Source: Isoptericola sp. BMS4
GTDB taxonomy: Bacteria; Actinomycetota; Actinomycetes; Actinomycetales; Cellulomonadaceae
Assembly (NCBI RefSeq): GCF_011634835.1
Contig: NZ_SIRP01000001.1
Location: 1,026,768 to 1,090,767, forward strand
Direction: 5' to 3'
Length of the DNA: 64,000 nucleotides
Below, in pieces: positions 1-8,808 of the stretch. Numbering within the stretch: the stretch's first letter is position 1; the number at the start of each line of letters is the position of its first letter. The notes beneath the pieces are model-generated. The model worked only from the letters and a program-made list of their open reading frames with translations. It was not told the DNA's origin and did not search any database. The position numbers and the translations under genes are program-made.

Positions 1-536
1 AGCGGGTCCGTCTCGCGGGCGTCGTAGCCCATGGCGTCCTTCGGGCTCATCGTGACGAGCTTCTGCGCCTTGTTCAGCGGACCGGTCGTCTCCCCGAAGC
101 CGTAGTAGGCGTCGTCGGGGGACGCGGCGCTGGTGTGGATCCGGCGCCCGTTCGGGTCCTGCAGGTAGCCGATCCCGGCCACGTCGGAGTGCAGCAGGCT
201 CCCCTCGTCGTCCCAGACGCGGATCCGGAACGGGTCCTTCTCGACCTCGACGCGCAGCGCGCCGCCGGTGAGGACGGCCCGGTCGCCGTCGTCGACGAGC
301 TCCACCGGCGGGGGCGTGACTCGGCGGCGCTCGGCACCCATGAAGGCGTCGAGCCGGTCCGGCCAGGCCGTGGTGACCAGCGTGTACGACTCCTCGGCGA
401 AGTCGCCGTCGAAGCCCGCGCGGATGCGCAGGACGTGGTCGGTCATGAGCAGCAGCCGGATCTCGACACCGTCGGTGCGGATGCGGACCCACCCGTCGAC
501 CAGCTCTACCGTCTCTGCGCGCGTCGTCGTCAGCAC
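1..536 (-). CDS. GH31 family alpha-glycosidase, N-terminal part (runs off left edge)
   Basis: Start of a family GH31 glycoside hydrolase, most likely an alpha-xylosidase or alpha-glucosidase; only about 178 residues are in the window. The GTG start at 536-534 is preceded by AAGGAGG at good spacing. The visible part is the N-terminal beta-sandwich and includes the GH31 signature YGFGETTGPLNK near residue 145 (family form YGFGEKxGxL). The catalytic aspartates lie beyond the edge, so substrate and activity cannot be judged. It is on the same strand as uxaC and uxuA, about 190 bases downstream of uxuA, and could be read from the same promoter. That would fit removal of alpha-linked residues from uronate-bearing oligosaccharides, but this is inference from position. 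Confidence 0.85.
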   Translation of the reverse strand, partial: MLTTTRAETVELVDGWVRIRTDGVEIRLLLMTDHVLRIRAGFDGDFAEESYTLVTTAWPDRLDAFMGAERRRVTPPPVELVDDGDRAVLTGGALRVEVEKDPFRIRVWDDEGSLLHSDVAGIGYLQDPNGRRIHTSAASPDDAYYGFGETTGPLNKAQKLVTMSPKDAMGYDARETDP

Positions 537-728
537 GTGCGATCGTCCTCCTTCGGGTCGCACCGGGTCGCTCCGTCGTCGGCCTCCGTCTCCGACGGCT
601 GTGCCGGGCGGGGGCTGCGAGCGTCCGTGCTCGTGTCTCTCAGGTCCTGCGGGTGCCGTGCTCGTCGTGGCGCGGGCGTCGCCGGGTCGTGGTCGGTCGG
701 GTCAGGTCGTGCGAGGTGCGGCGGCGGC

Positions 729-1868
729 TCAGCCGCGGCCGGGGGTGGTGCGGCGGAACGCGTCCCAGACGCCGAGCAGGTACTGGGTGCCCAGCGCCCG
801 GTCGTACAGGCCGTAGCCGGGGCGCGGCCGGTTCGTGGTGTTCTCGTCCCACAGGTGGCGGCCGTGGTCGGGGCGTACGTAGCCCGTGTACCCCGCCTCC
901 GCGTAGGCGCGCATGACCTCGACCGTGTCGACGTCGCCCTCCTCGGCGCGGTGACCCACCTCGGTGAAGTCGCCGTTCGGGAGGTGCTTGACGTTGCGCA
1001 CGTGCGTGAAGTGGATGCGGTCCACGAACCTTCGCACGGTGTCGGCGGCCTGCGGGGCCTGCGCGGGGTTCGCGGAGAAGCTCCCGAGGCACAGCGTCAG
1101 CCCGTGGTACGGGCTGGGGTGCAGGTCGAGGACGCGGGCGAGGTCGTCAGCCGTGGACACGACGCGGGGCCAGCCGAAGACGTCGAACGGCGGGTCGTCG
1201 GGGTGGACGCCCAGCTTGACGCCGGCCTCCTCGCAGGCGGGGATCACGGCGTCGAGGAAGTACCGGTAGTTCGCGTACATGTCCTCGTGCGTGACGCCCT
1301 CGTACGCGGCGTTGAGCTCGGTGAAGCCCGCGAGACGCTCGGGCTCCCAACCGGGCAGCGTGAGACCGCCCGACCCGGACTCCATGTCGGCGATGAGGCT
1401 CTCGGGCGTCATCTCGTCGACGACCGCCTTCTCGAAGTAGAGCGCGGTCGAGCCGTCGGGCAGCGGGCGCCACAGGTCGGTGCGCAGCCAGTCGAAGACG
1501 GGCATGAAGTTGTAGCAGACGACCTTGACCCCGGCGCGGCCCAGGCGCCGGATCGTGGTCACGTAGTTCTCGATCGCCTCGTCGCGGCTGCGCCCCAGCA
1601 CCGTGCGGCCCAGCTTGATCGACTCGTGCACGTTGACCGACTCGACGACCTCGGCGTCGAACGTGCGGGTGACGCCGCGGGCGCGCGCCTCGTCGGTCAG
1701 GCCGGTGATCCGCGCGACCTCCGCGTCGATCTCGGCCTGCTCCCACACCTCGCCGGCCTGCTTGTGGTGCAGGCTCCACACGATCGTCTCGACGCCCGGG
1801 ACCTGCCGGACCTGGTCGAGCGTGACCGTGTCGTTCCCCTCGCCGTACCAGCGGAAGCCCATCTTCAT
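729..1868 (-). CDS. uxuA: Mannonate dehydratase
   Basis: UxuA dehydrates D-mannonate to 2-keto-3-deoxy-D-gluconate, the third step of cytoplasmic glucuronate breakdown. The 379-residue protein is a TIM-barrel enzyme of the xylose-isomerase-like superfamily. Family-typical stretches are MGFRWYGEGNDTV at the N-terminus, VCYNFMPVFDWLRTDL, LGVHPDDPP (metal-site region) and RPDHGRH near the C-terminus. Length is near that of the E. coli enzyme (about 390). The ATG at 1868 has GAAGGA upstream; a second ATG two codons in is an alternative. The gene follows uxaC by 31 bases on the same strand and the two are surely cotranscribed from the promoter near 3400-3370. No KDG kinase or KDPG aldolase is in the window, so the product must be processed by genes elsewhere. 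Confidence 0.95.
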   Translation of the reverse strand: MKMGFRWYGEGNDTVTLDQVRQVPGVETIVWSLHHKQAGEVWEQAEIDAEVARITGLTDEARARGVTRTFDAEVVESVNVHESIKLGRTVLGRSRDEAIENYVTTIRRLGRAGVKVVCYNFMPVFDWLRTDLWRPLPDGSTALYFEKAVVDEMTPESLIADMESGSGGLTLPGWEPERLAGFTELNAAYEGVTHEDMYANYRYFLDAVIPACEEAGVKLGVHPDDPPFDVFGWPRVVSTADDLARVLDLHPSPYHGLTLCLGSFSANPAQAPQAADTVRRFVDRIHFTHVRNVKHLPNGDFTEVGHRAEEGDVDTVEVMRAYAEAGYTGYVRPDHGRHLWDENTTNRPRPGYGLYDRALGTQYLLGVWDAFRRTTPGRG

Positions 1869-1899
1869 CGTGAAGTCCTTCGTTCGTTCCGGTGTGGCG

Positions 1900-3318
1900 T
1901 CAGGGGCGGGGGTAGGCCGCCAGGGGGAGGCGGTAGGCCAGGTCGGCGGCGACCTCGTGCGCCTCGTCGAGCTCCAGGCGGTGCTCGAGCACGAGCCGGG
2001 CGAGGTACCCCGCGTCGACGCGGCGCGCGAGGTCGTGACGGGCCGGGATCGAGCAGAACGCGCGGGTGTCGTCGACGAAGCCGCTCAGGTTGCTGAAGCC
2101 GGCCGTCTCGGTCGCACTCTCGCGGAACCTCCGCATGGCGTCGGGGGCGTCGAGGAACCACCAGGGGGCGCCGAGGCGCAGCGCCGGGTACACCCCGGCC
2201 AGCGGGGCGAGCTCGCGCGAGTACACGTCCTCGTCGATGGTGAACGCGATCATCCGGAAGCTCGGGTGGTGGCCGAACGCGTCGAGCAGGGGGCGCAGCG
2301 AGCGGGTGAACTCGGCGGCCACCGGGATGTCGTACCCGCGGTCGGGGCCGAACGCCGCGAACGGGGCGCTCGCGTGGTCGCGCAGGACGCCGGGGTGCAG
2401 CTGCATGACCAGCCCGTCTTCGGCGGACATCGCGGCCATCTGGAACAGCATGTGGCCGCTGAAGGCCTGCGCCTCGGCCGCGGTGACCCGGCCGGCGAGC
2501 GCGGCGTCGAAGACGCGGCGCGCCTCGCCGTCGTCCAGCGGCGTGGTGTCCGCGAGGAGGTGGCCGTGGTCGGTGGCGCGGGCGCCCGCCTCGACGAAGC
2601 GCTGCCGCTGGGTGCGCAGCGCGTCGAGGTAGGCGTCGTAGGTCGTGACGTCGGTCCCGGCGGCCTCCGCGAGGCGGGCGACGTCGTCGCGCCACGTCGG
2701 GCGGTCGAGGTGCAGCAGCGGGTCGGGCCGGAACGTCGGCAGCACCCGCTCGCCGTAGCCGTCCGCGGCGAGCTTGGCGTGCTGGTCCAGGGGCGACCAG
2801 GCCGGGTCGGTGGTCGCGATGACCTCGATGCCGAAGGTGTCCAGCAGCGCGCGGGGGCGGAAGCCCGGCTCGGCGATGCGTGCCGCGACCTGGTCGTAGA
2901 TCGCGTCGGCGGTCTCGGCCGACGGGCGCTGGGTGACCCCGAAGATCTCGACGAGCGCGTGCTCCAGCCAGTAGCGCGTCGGGGTGCCGCGGAAGTGCTT
3001 CCAGCCCGCGCAGAAGCGGCGCCAGATCTCCCGCGGGTCCGTCTCCACGGGCTCGTCGGCGGTGGAGCCGACGCCGAGGCGGGGCAGCGTCTCGGCCTGG
3101 GAGACGAGCATCCGCGTCAGGTAGTGGTCCGGGACGACGAACAGCTGGGCGGGGTCGCCGAACGACGAGTCCTGCGCGAACCACTCGACGGGCACGTGCC
3201 CGTGCATGGACACGATCGGCAGGTCGCGCACCGCCGTGTAGAGCTCCCGGGCCACCTCGCGGGTGCCGGGGTCGGCGGGCAGCGCCCGGTCGGGGTGCAG
3301 GGTCCAGGGCTCGCTCAC
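1900..3318 (-). CDS. uxaC: Glucuronate (uronate) isomerase
   Basis: UxaC isomerises D-glucuronate to D-fructuronate (and galacturonate to tagaturonate), entry point of the isomerase route for pectin and glucuronoxylan uronates. The 472-residue length matches the family (about 470). Recognisable motifs are SMHGHVP near residue 40 (metal-binding histidines), FRGTPTRYWLEHAL, TTDPAWSPLDQH and a C-terminal RHDLARRVDAGYLARLV. I choose the GTG at 3318, which has GAGGAG six bases upstream and gives the canonical N-terminus; an in-frame opening to 3495 has no ribosome site. It heads the operon uxaC-uxuA(-GH31), divergent from a LacI regulator and uxuB. A LacI-type operator lies at 3357-3370, just downstream of the likely -10. 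Confidence 0.95.
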   Translation of the reverse strand: MSEPWTLHPDRALPADPGTREVARELYTAVRDLPIVSMHGHVPVEWFAQDSSFGDPAQLFVVPDHYLTRMLVSQAETLPRLGVGSTADEPVETDPREIWRRFCAGWKHFRGTPTRYWLEHALVEIFGVTQRPSAETADAIYDQVAARIAEPGFRPRALLDTFGIEVIATTDPAWSPLDQHAKLAADGYGERVLPTFRPDPLLHLDRPTWRDDVARLAEAAGTDVTTYDAYLDALRTQRQRFVEAGARATDHGHLLADTTPLDDGEARRVFDAALAGRVTAAEAQAFSGHMLFQMAAMSAEDGLVMQLHPGVLRDHASAPFAAFGPDRGYDIPVAAEFTRSLRPLLDAFGHHPSFRMIAFTIDEDVYSRELAPLAGVYPALRLGAPWWFLDAPDAMRRFRESATETAGFSNLSGFVDDTRAFCSIPARHDLARRVDAGYLARLVLEHRLELDEAHEVAADLAYRLPLAAYPRP

Positions 3319-3356
3319 GTGCTGCTCCTCGTCGTCGAGTGGAAGTCGTCGATGGC

Positions 3357-3400
3357 TGCGAACGTTTGCATCGTAACCCGACGACCCGGGGTGTGGGCAA
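3357..3400 (-). promoter_or_regulatory. uxaC promoter with LacI-type operator
   Basis: Reading the minus strand, TTGCCC (3400-3395) and TACGAT (3375-3370) are plausible -35 and -10 boxes with a rather long 19-base spacer. Overlapping the -10 and extending downstream is the near-palindrome TGCAAACGTTCGCA (3370-3357), centred on CG as LacI-family operators are. A second copy of its core, GCAAACGTTCGC, lies at 3502-3513 before the divergent lacI gene, which supports autoregulation plus repression of uxaC by that regulator. Confidence 0.6.
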
Positions 3401-3489
3401 GGATGGCGGCTCGCCCGCGCAATAACAGGGATCTCTTGGGGTGAACAATCGCGAGACGCTGGTCCGGTCTGTGCTTCGCGCGCCCTGTG

Positions 3490-3514
3490 TGCCACAATGT
3501 GGCAAACGTTCGCG
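3490..3514 (+). promoter_or_regulatory. Operator and palindrome upstream of the uronate LacI gene
   Basis: Two overlapping elements. TGCCACA-A-TGTGGCA (3490-3504) is a perfect 7-bp inverted repeat around one base and contains CACAAT, a possible -10. GGCAAACGTTCGCG (3501-3514) repeats the operator found at 3357-3370. Their position 40 bases before the regulator ATG at 3555 suggests control of the regulator-uxuB transcript by the regulator itself; the first palindrome may bind a different factor. Confidence 0.5.
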
Positions 3515-3554
3515 CGGTCGACGACGCTGCCGAAGCCCGGAGGAGGGTGCCCGC

Positions 3555-4562
3555 ATGGTCACGGTGCACGACGTCGCGCGCGCCGCCGGCGTCTCCATCT
3601 CGACGGTATCGCGAGCCCTCGCCTCGCCCGAACGGGTCGCCGCGCCGACCCGGGAGCGCGTCACCGCGGCCGCGCGCGAGCTCGGCTACCGGCCCAACCG
3701 CGCGGCCTCCGGCCTGCGTGCCGGACGGACCGGCGCGCTCGGCCTCGTGGTTCCCGACCTGGCCAACCCGTACTTCGCCGCCGTGGCCAAGGGTGCGCAG
3801 GCACGCGCCCGGGAGCGCGGTCTCGGCCTCTTCGTCGTCGACACGGAGGAGGACCCGCGGCTCGAGGTGGAGTCCGTCTCGGGGCTCGCCCCGCAGACCG
3901 ACGGTCTCGTGCTGTGCTCTCCCCGCGCCGTCGACCGGTCCGTCGAGGCGCTCGGCCGTCGTCCCGTCGTCCTCGTCAACCACCACGTCGCCGGCCTCAC
4001 CTCCGTCGTCGTCGATCACGCGACCGGGATGCTGCGCGCCCTGGAGCACCTGCGCGCCCTCGGGCACCGGCGCGTCGCATACGTCGGCGGACCGGAGCGG
4101 TCGTGGTCCGACGCGCGTCGCCGCGAGGGACTCGCGGCCGCGGCCGAGCGCCTCGACGACGTGGAGGTCGTGGAGCTCGGCGCTTTCCGCCCCCAGGTGT
4201 CCGGCGGCCGGGCCGCCGCCGACCTCGTCGTCGCGACCGGCGCGACGGCCGTCGTGGCGTTCAACGACCTGGTCGCCGTCGGCCTCGTCGAGCGGCTGCG
4301 CGCCCGCGGGCTCGACGTCCCCGCGGACCTGTCCGTCGTGGGCTGCGACGACGCCTACGTCGCCGAGCTCGTGACGCCTCCGCTGACCACCCTGCGCTCC
4401 GACCTGGCCGACGTCGGCCGGGTCGCCGTCGACCGGCTGTCGGCCCTCGTCGGCGCGCCGCCCGCGGCGGGCGGCCCCGAGACCGAGGAGGCGCGCGCGG
4501 TCGAGCTCGTCGTGCGCTCGTCCACGGCGCCGCCGCGCTCCACCGGCCCGTCGTCCCCCTGA
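3555..4562 (+). CDS. LacI-family repressor of the uronate genes
   Basis: A 335-residue LacI/GalR repressor. The helix-turn-helix MVTVHDVARAAGVSISTVSRAL fills residues 1-22 and is followed by the hinge YRPNRAASGLR and a periplasmic-binding-protein sensor fold (LGLVVPDLANPYFAAVAKGAQ onward, closing with TTLRSDLADVGRVAVDRL). I choose the ATG at 3555, preceded by GGAGGAGGG, because family members start a few residues before the HTH; the longer opening from 3441 encodes an unlikely arginine-rich extension. It lies between divergent uxaC-uxuA and downstream uxuB, so it most likely senses a uronate pathway intermediate and represses both transcripts through the repeated GCAAACGTTCGC operators. The effector is not known from sequence. 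Confidence 0.9.
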   Translation: MVTVHDVARAAGVSISTVSRALASPERVAAPTRERVTAAARELGYRPNRAASGLRAGRTGALGLVVPDLANPYFAAVAKGAQARARERGLGLFVVDTEEDPRLEVESVSGLAPQTDGLVLCSPRAVDRSVEALGRRPVVLVNHHVAGLTSVVVDHATGMLRALEHLRALGHRRVAYVGGPERSWSDARRREGLAAAAERLDDVEVVELGAFRPQVSGGRAAADLVVATGATAVVAFNDLVAVGLVERLRARGLDVPADLSVVGCDDAYVAELVTPPLTTLRSDLADVGRVAVDRLSALVGAPPAAGGPETEEARAVELVVRSSTAPPRSTGPSSP

Positions 4563-4623
4563 CCGTCCCGACCCGTACGACCACCGTCCGGCGTCGACGC
4601 CGGACCGACCGGAGGTTCTCCCC

Positions 4624-6123
4624 GTGACCGACCGACTGCACCGCGACACCCTCCCGCCGCACGTCACCGCCCCGGTGACGCCCGACCAGGTGGGGGTGGT
4701 CCACCTCGGCATCGGTGCCTTCCACCGGGCTCACCAGGCCGTCTTCACCGAGGAGGCCGCGCGGGCCACCGGCGACCTGCGCTGGGGGATCCTCGGCGTG
4801 ACCCAGCGCTCGGCGTCGGTGCGCGACCAGCTCCGCCCGCAGGGCGGCGTGTACGGCGTGCTGACCGCCGGCGTCGACGGCACGTCGCTGGGCCTGGTGG
4901 GGTCGGTGCTCGACGTCGCGTGGCCGGCGGAGGAGACGCCCCGCGTGCTGGACGCCATCGCCGCGCCGTCGACCCACGTGGTCACCCTGACGGTGACCGA
5001 GAAGGGTTACTGCCGCGCCGCCGACGGCGGTCTCGACCTCGACCGCGTGCGGCCCGACCTCGACGCCCTCGCGGCCGAGCAGGCCGGTACGGGCGCGGGC
5101 GGCGCCGGGCAGAGCGCGATCGGCCTGCTGGTGCGGGGCCTTGCCGCACGGCAGCGCGCCGCCGCGGCGGCGGGGGAGGGGCGGCCCGTCACCGTGCTCA
5201 CCTGCGACAACATGGTCGACAACGGGCGGGTGCTGCAGGGCCTCGTGCGCCAGGCCGTGGACGCGGCGCTCCCCGGCGCCGCCGGCGACGCCCTGCGTGC
5301 CTGGCTCGACGACGACGTGGCCTTCCCGTGCTCGATGGTGGACCGCATCGTGCCGGCGACGACGCCCGCGCAGCGCGACGCCGCGCAGGAGGAGCTGGGG
5401 GTGCGGGACGAGGGGCTCGTCGTCGGCGAGCCGTTCCGCCAGTGGGTGATCGAGGACCGGTTCGCCGGCCCGCGCCCGCCCTGGGAGGCCGCGGGGGCCA
5501 CGTTCACGGCCGACGTCGCCCCCTGGGAGCGGGCCAAGCTGCGGATGCTCAACGGCACCCACTCGCTGCTCGCGTACGCGGGCCGGCTCGCGGGGCACGC
5601 GACGCTCGCGGAGGCCGTGTCCGACCCGGAGCTGCGGGCACGTGCCGAGGCGTACATGTTCGGCGACGCGCTGCCGACCCTGACGCCGCCCGACGGCGCG
5701 GACCTGCGGGCCTACGGCGAGTCGCTGCTGGAGCGGTTCGCCAACCCGGCGACGGGCCACACCACGGTGCAGGTGTCGATGGACGGCACCCAGAAGATCC
5801 CGGTGCGCTGGGGCGGCGTGGCGGCGGACCGCCTGGCGGCGGGGGAGGTGCCGGCCGGCGTGGCGTACGGGCTCGCGGCCTGGTCCGAGGTGGTCCGCCG
5901 GGAGGCGGTCGCGGGCCGTGAGGTCGACGACCCCCGGGCGTCCGAGCTGCGCGCCGCCGTGGCCCGGGTGGGCGGCGGGGACGCCGCCGCGGCCGCGCCG
6001 GACCAGGTCGCGCGGGCCCTCGTGGCGCTGCCCGGTCTTCTGCCGGAGCGCATCGCCGGGGACGCGCCGGCCCTCGCCCGCCTCGTGGACACGGTCGTCG
6101 CCGAGGTCGACCGGCTGGCCTGA
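4624..6123 (+). CDS. uxuB: D-mannonate oxidoreductase (fructuronate reductase)
   Basis: UxuB reduces D-fructuronate to D-mannonate with NADH, linking UxaC and UxuA. The 499-residue protein belongs to the mannitol dehydrogenase family, with the nucleotide-binding start VHLGIGAFHRAHQAVF near residue 25 and the family signatures TEKGYCR and CDNM. The C-terminal domain carries the catalytic-lysine segment WERAKLRMLNGTHSLLAY and the QKIPVR element. The start is the GTG at 4624 with GGAGG nine bases upstream. It follows the LacI gene by 61 bases with no terminator, so the two form one transcript. Mannitol dehydrogenase is the main alternative in this family, but the uxaC/uxuA neighbours make the mannonate reaction far more likely. 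Confidence 0.92.
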   Translation: MTDRLHRDTLPPHVTAPVTPDQVGVVHLGIGAFHRAHQAVFTEEAARATGDLRWGILGVTQRSASVRDQLRPQGGVYGVLTAGVDGTSLGLVGSVLDVAWPAEETPRVLDAIAAPSTHVVTLTVTEKGYCRAADGGLDLDRVRPDLDALAAEQAGTGAGGAGQSAIGLLVRGLAARQRAAAAAGEGRPVTVLTCDNMVDNGRVLQGLVRQAVDAALPGAAGDALRAWLDDDVAFPCSMVDRIVPATTPAQRDAAQEELGVRDEGLVVGEPFRQWVIEDRFAGPRPPWEAAGATFTADVAPWERAKLRMLNGTHSLLAYAGRLAGHATLAEAVSDPELRARAEAYMFGDALPTLTPPDGADLRAYGESLLERFANPATGHTTVQVSMDGTQKIPVRWGGVAADRLAAGEVPAGVAYGLAAWSEVVRREAVAGREVDDPRASELRAAVARVGGGDAAAAAPDQVARALVALPGLLPERIAGDAPALARLVDTVVAEVDRLA

Positions 6124-6155
6124 CCCGTGCCCGCCGTCCGGCGTCGCTGTTCGTC

Positions 6156-6176
6156 GGGATCCGAGGCCCGGATCCC
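6156..6176 (+). terminator. Hairpin after uxuB
   Basis: GGGATCCG (6156-6163) pairs perfectly with CGGATCCC (6169-6176) around the loop AGGCC, 33 bases after the uxuB stop. There is no U-run, as is common for actinobacterial terminators. The remainder of the 320-base gap up to 6443 holds only the promoter/operator described next. Confidence 0.5.
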
Positions 6177-6338
6177 CACGGGCAGGGACGGCCGTCGTCC
6201 CGGCCGCTGCGTGACCTGGGGCGTTGGGCTCCGTGACCCGCGTCACGTAGCCTTCCGGGGCGCGCCTTCCGGCGCCCCGTGCTCCCATCGTCTCGGCCTG
6301 CGTTGCGAGATCGTGACCGGCGGATCGGGGCAGGGGGG

Positions 6339-6377
6339 TGGACAGCGCTTCCCGATGGTGCTTATTGTATCGATTCA
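6339..6377 (+). promoter_or_regulatory. Promoter and rhamnose-type operator of the first ABC transporter
   Basis: TGGACA (6339-6344) and TATTGT (6363-6368) are separated by 18 bases and form a plausible promoter. The operator TGTATCGATTCA (6366-6377) overlaps the -10; it matches the TGAAnCGnTTCA motif before rhaI, rhaM and the GH42 gene except for one base. This places the transporter at 6444-9782 in the rhamnose regulator's regulon. Confidence 0.6.
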
Positions 6378-6443
6378 GTCGGTGGCCGTGAGGGTGCTCG
6401 CAGTCGAGCCCAGCACCGACGCCGAACGAGCGAGGAGGCTCCG

Positions 6444-7763
6444 ATGAGGATCACGCGCAAGGCTGCCGGCGCTGTCGCCGCGTCAGCGACCATCGTCCTG
6501 GCCCTGACCGCCTGCGGGCAGGGCGGCGGCACCACGGCGGAGCCGGGCTCCGGCGAGGAGCTCAGCACCGACGAGGACATCACGATCTCCCTGGCCTGGT
6601 GGGGCGAGCCCGACCGGGCCTCGATGTACGAGGAGGCGGTGGACCTCTTCGAGTCCGAGCACCCCAACATCACGGTGCAGACGCAGTTCCAGGACTGGGA
6701 CGCGTACTGGACCGCCCGCGCCACGGAGGCCGCCGGCGGATCGCTGCCGGACGTCATCCAGATGGACCTGTCCTACCTGCGCCAGTACGGCGCCACCGGT
6801 CAGCTCCTCGACCTCGAGGGGCAGGTGGGCGTCAACCTCGACGTCGAGGGTGTCGACGACGCGCTGCTGGAGTCGGGCGCCATCGACGGCGCGCAGTACG
6901 GCGTCCCCACGAGCACCAACACGCTCGCCACGTTCTACAACGCCGACCTGCTGACGAAGGTGGGGGTCGAGCCGCTGGCCGAGGGGTACACCTGGGAGGA
7001 CTACGGCGCGTGGATCCAGGAGGTGTCGAAGGCCGGCGCCGACATGGACCCGCAGCTGTACGGCGGGGCCGACTTCACGGGGACGTTCTGGTTCTTCCTG
7101 GAGTGGCTCATCCAGCAGGGCGTGGAGCCGTTCGCCGAGGACGGCACGCTGAACTTCGACGAGGCCCAGCTGACGGAGTGGCTCTCGATGGGTCAGGAGC
7201 TCCGTGACTCCGGGGCCATCTACCCCATCAAGCAGACCAAGCAGCTCGACCCGCTCGGCGGCTTCCACGTCAACGAGTCCGCGTCCGAGGTCACCTGGGA
7301 CAACTTCCTGGCCGGGTACGTGGCGGAGTCCGGCGAGGACATCCAGATGCTGCCGATCCCGTCGGGCGAGAACGGGCCGCAGCAGTTCTGGAAGCCGTCG
7401 ATGCTGCTGTCGGCGTCCGCGAGCACGTCGCAGCCCGCCGCCTCCGCGGCGCTCATCGACTTCCTCATCAACGAGCCGGAGGTCGGCAAGATCTTCGGCA
7501 CGTCGAAGGGCGTGCCGGCCGTCCAGGCCCAGCGTGACGCGATGGACGTGGAGCCGGGCTCGGTGGACGAGCAGGTCGTGCAGTACGAGGAGGACGTCGC
7601 CGACGTCGTCACCGAGGCCGCACCCGTTCCGGTCGAGGGCTTCGGCGAGATCGAGGCCGAGTTCAAGCGCCTCGGTGAGGAGCTGCAGTACGGCAACGTC
7701 ACCGTCGAGGAGATGGCCAGCCAGTGGTTCACGTTCGCGAACGACACCGTGGTCACGGAGTGA
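6444..7763 (+). CDS. Sugar ABC transporter substrate-binding lipoprotein (copy A)
   Basis: Extracellular lipid-anchored solute-binding protein of the CUT1 carbohydrate family, 439 residues. The N-terminus is a lipoprotein signal peptide with lipobox LTAC at about residues 24-27. The mature part begins ISLAWWGEPDRASMYEEAVDLFESEHP, typical of family 1 binding proteins. The ATG at 6444 has GAGGAGG upstream; longer openings have no such site. It leads an operon with two permeases and carries a rhamnose-type operator in its promoter, so rhamnose or rhamnose-containing oligosaccharides are the likely ligand. It is strikingly similar to the binding protein at 10644, for example sharing IFGTSKGVPA-QAQRDAM and EFKRLGEEL-YGNVTV, which points to a tandem duplication. 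Confidence 0.9.
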   Translation: MRITRKAAGAVAASATIVLALTACGQGGGTTAEPGSGEELSTDEDITISLAWWGEPDRASMYEEAVDLFESEHPNITVQTQFQDWDAYWTARATEAAGGSLPDVIQMDLSYLRQYGATGQLLDLEGQVGVNLDVEGVDDALLESGAIDGAQYGVPTSTNTLATFYNADLLTKVGVEPLAEGYTWEDYGAWIQEVSKAGADMDPQLYGGADFTGTFWFFLEWLIQQGVEPFAEDGTLNFDEAQLTEWLSMGQELRDSGAIYPIKQTKQLDPLGGFHVNESASEVTWDNFLAGYVAESGEDIQMLPIPSGENGPQQFWKPSMLLSASASTSQPAASAALIDFLINEPEVGKIFGTSKGVPAVQAQRDAMDVEPGSVDEQVVQYEEDVADVVTEAAPVPVEGFGEIEAEFKRLGEELQYGNVTVEEMASQWFTFANDTVVTE

Positions 7764-7765
7764 CG

Positions 7766-8808
7766 ATGGCTGTCGAGAGCTCCGCACCGACCGGCGCCTC
7801 GCCCGGGACGCGGTCCGCGTCCCGGGCGGGGGGAGGTGGCGACGCGTCGCAGCGTCGGGTCTCGCGTGCTGGTGACATTCGTGCCGGGTATGCGTTCTTG
7901 GCGACGCGTCGCAGCGTCGGGTCTCGCGTGCTGGTGACATTCGTGCCGGGTATGCGTTCTTGTCGCCGTGGTTGGTGGGTTTCGTGCTGCTGACGGCGTT
8001 CCCGATGGTGGCGTCGTTGTACCTGGCGTTCACGGACTACGACTTGTTCCACGACCCGAGCTGGATCGGGTTGCAGAACTTCCGTGATCTGTTCGCGGAT
8101 TCGCGGTTCTGGACCTCGGCGAGAGTCACGGCGATCTATGTGCTGGTCGGCACGCCGATCAAGCTGGCCGCGGCGTTGGCGGTCGCGATGTTGTTGAACA
8201 TGAAGCATCGGGGGCAGGGCGCGTACCGGTCGATCTTCTATGCCCCGTCGTTGATCGGCGCGAGCGTGTCGATCGCGATCGTGTGGAAGGCGATGTTCAT
8301 CGACGACGGGATCGTGGACCGGATCGCGCAGGTCTTCGGTGCCCCTGCCGGGGGTTGGGTGGGTGATCCGTCCAAGACGATGCCGATGTTCATCCTGCTG
8401 GCGACCTGGACGTTCGGTGCGCCGATGGTGATCTTCCTCGCCGGGCTCAAGCAGGTCCCCGCGGAGCTGTACGAGGCCGCGGCCGTGGACGGCGCCGGGC
8501 CGGCCAGGAAGTTCTGGCGGATCACGATCCCGATGCTGAGCCCGGTGCTGTTCTTCAACCTGCTGCTGGAGACGATCGGCGCGTTCCAGGTCTTCGGGTC
8601 GGCGTTCATCATCTCCGGGGGCACGGGTGGTCCGGCGGACTCGACGCTGTTCTACACCCTGTACCTGTACATCAAGGGCTTCGCGCAGTTCGACATGGGG
8701 TACGCCTCGGCCATGGCCTGGGTCCTGGTGATCGTGGTCGGCGTGATCACCACGATCTTGTTCAAGACCTCGAACGCCTGGGTCCACTACTCCGGAGACA
8801 ACCGATGA
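7766..8808 (+). CDS. Sugar ABC transporter permease 1, frame broken by a 62-bp duplication
   Basis: CUT1-type inner-membrane permease with six predicted transmembrane segments and the ATPase-docking EAA loop ELYEAAAVDGAGPARKFWRITIP. As written, the reading frame from the ATG at 7766 (coupled to the preceding stop, GGAG upstream) fails at 7993. The frame carrying the membrane part is open only from 7876, with TTG at 7960 as its first start codon. The cause is a 62-bp tandem duplication at 7837-7960. Removing one copy joins the N-terminus (MAVESSAPTG...) to AGDIRAGYAFLSPWLVGF and gives an intact 326-residue permease of normal length. I therefore regard the gene as real and functional, and the break as a probable assembly error. 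It overlaps permease 2 by four bases (ATGA). Confidence 0.8.
7837..7960. repeat. Exact 62-bp tandem duplication inside permease 1
   Basis: Bases 7837-7898 are repeated exactly as 7899-7960, and the identity continues two bases further. Because 62 is not a multiple of three, the duplication shifts the permease frame. An exact duplication of the same length occurs at 9721-9844, at the other end of the permease pair. Equal length and perfect identity suggest two uncollapsed k-1 overlaps (k = 63) between assembler contigs. Confidence 0.9.

Noticed and set aside
135-6288. Long open frames antisense to uxuA, uxaC and uxuB (up to 675 codons)
   Set aside because: They are G/C third-position shadows with Arg/Gly/Pro/Val-rich nonsense composition and no ribosome sites; the same holds for similar frames across the window.
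7724-7993. Short open frame over the permease 1 start as an independent small protein
   Set aside because: It is the true permease N-terminus followed by out-of-frame translation of the duplicated copy; it vanishes when one 62-bp copy is removed.
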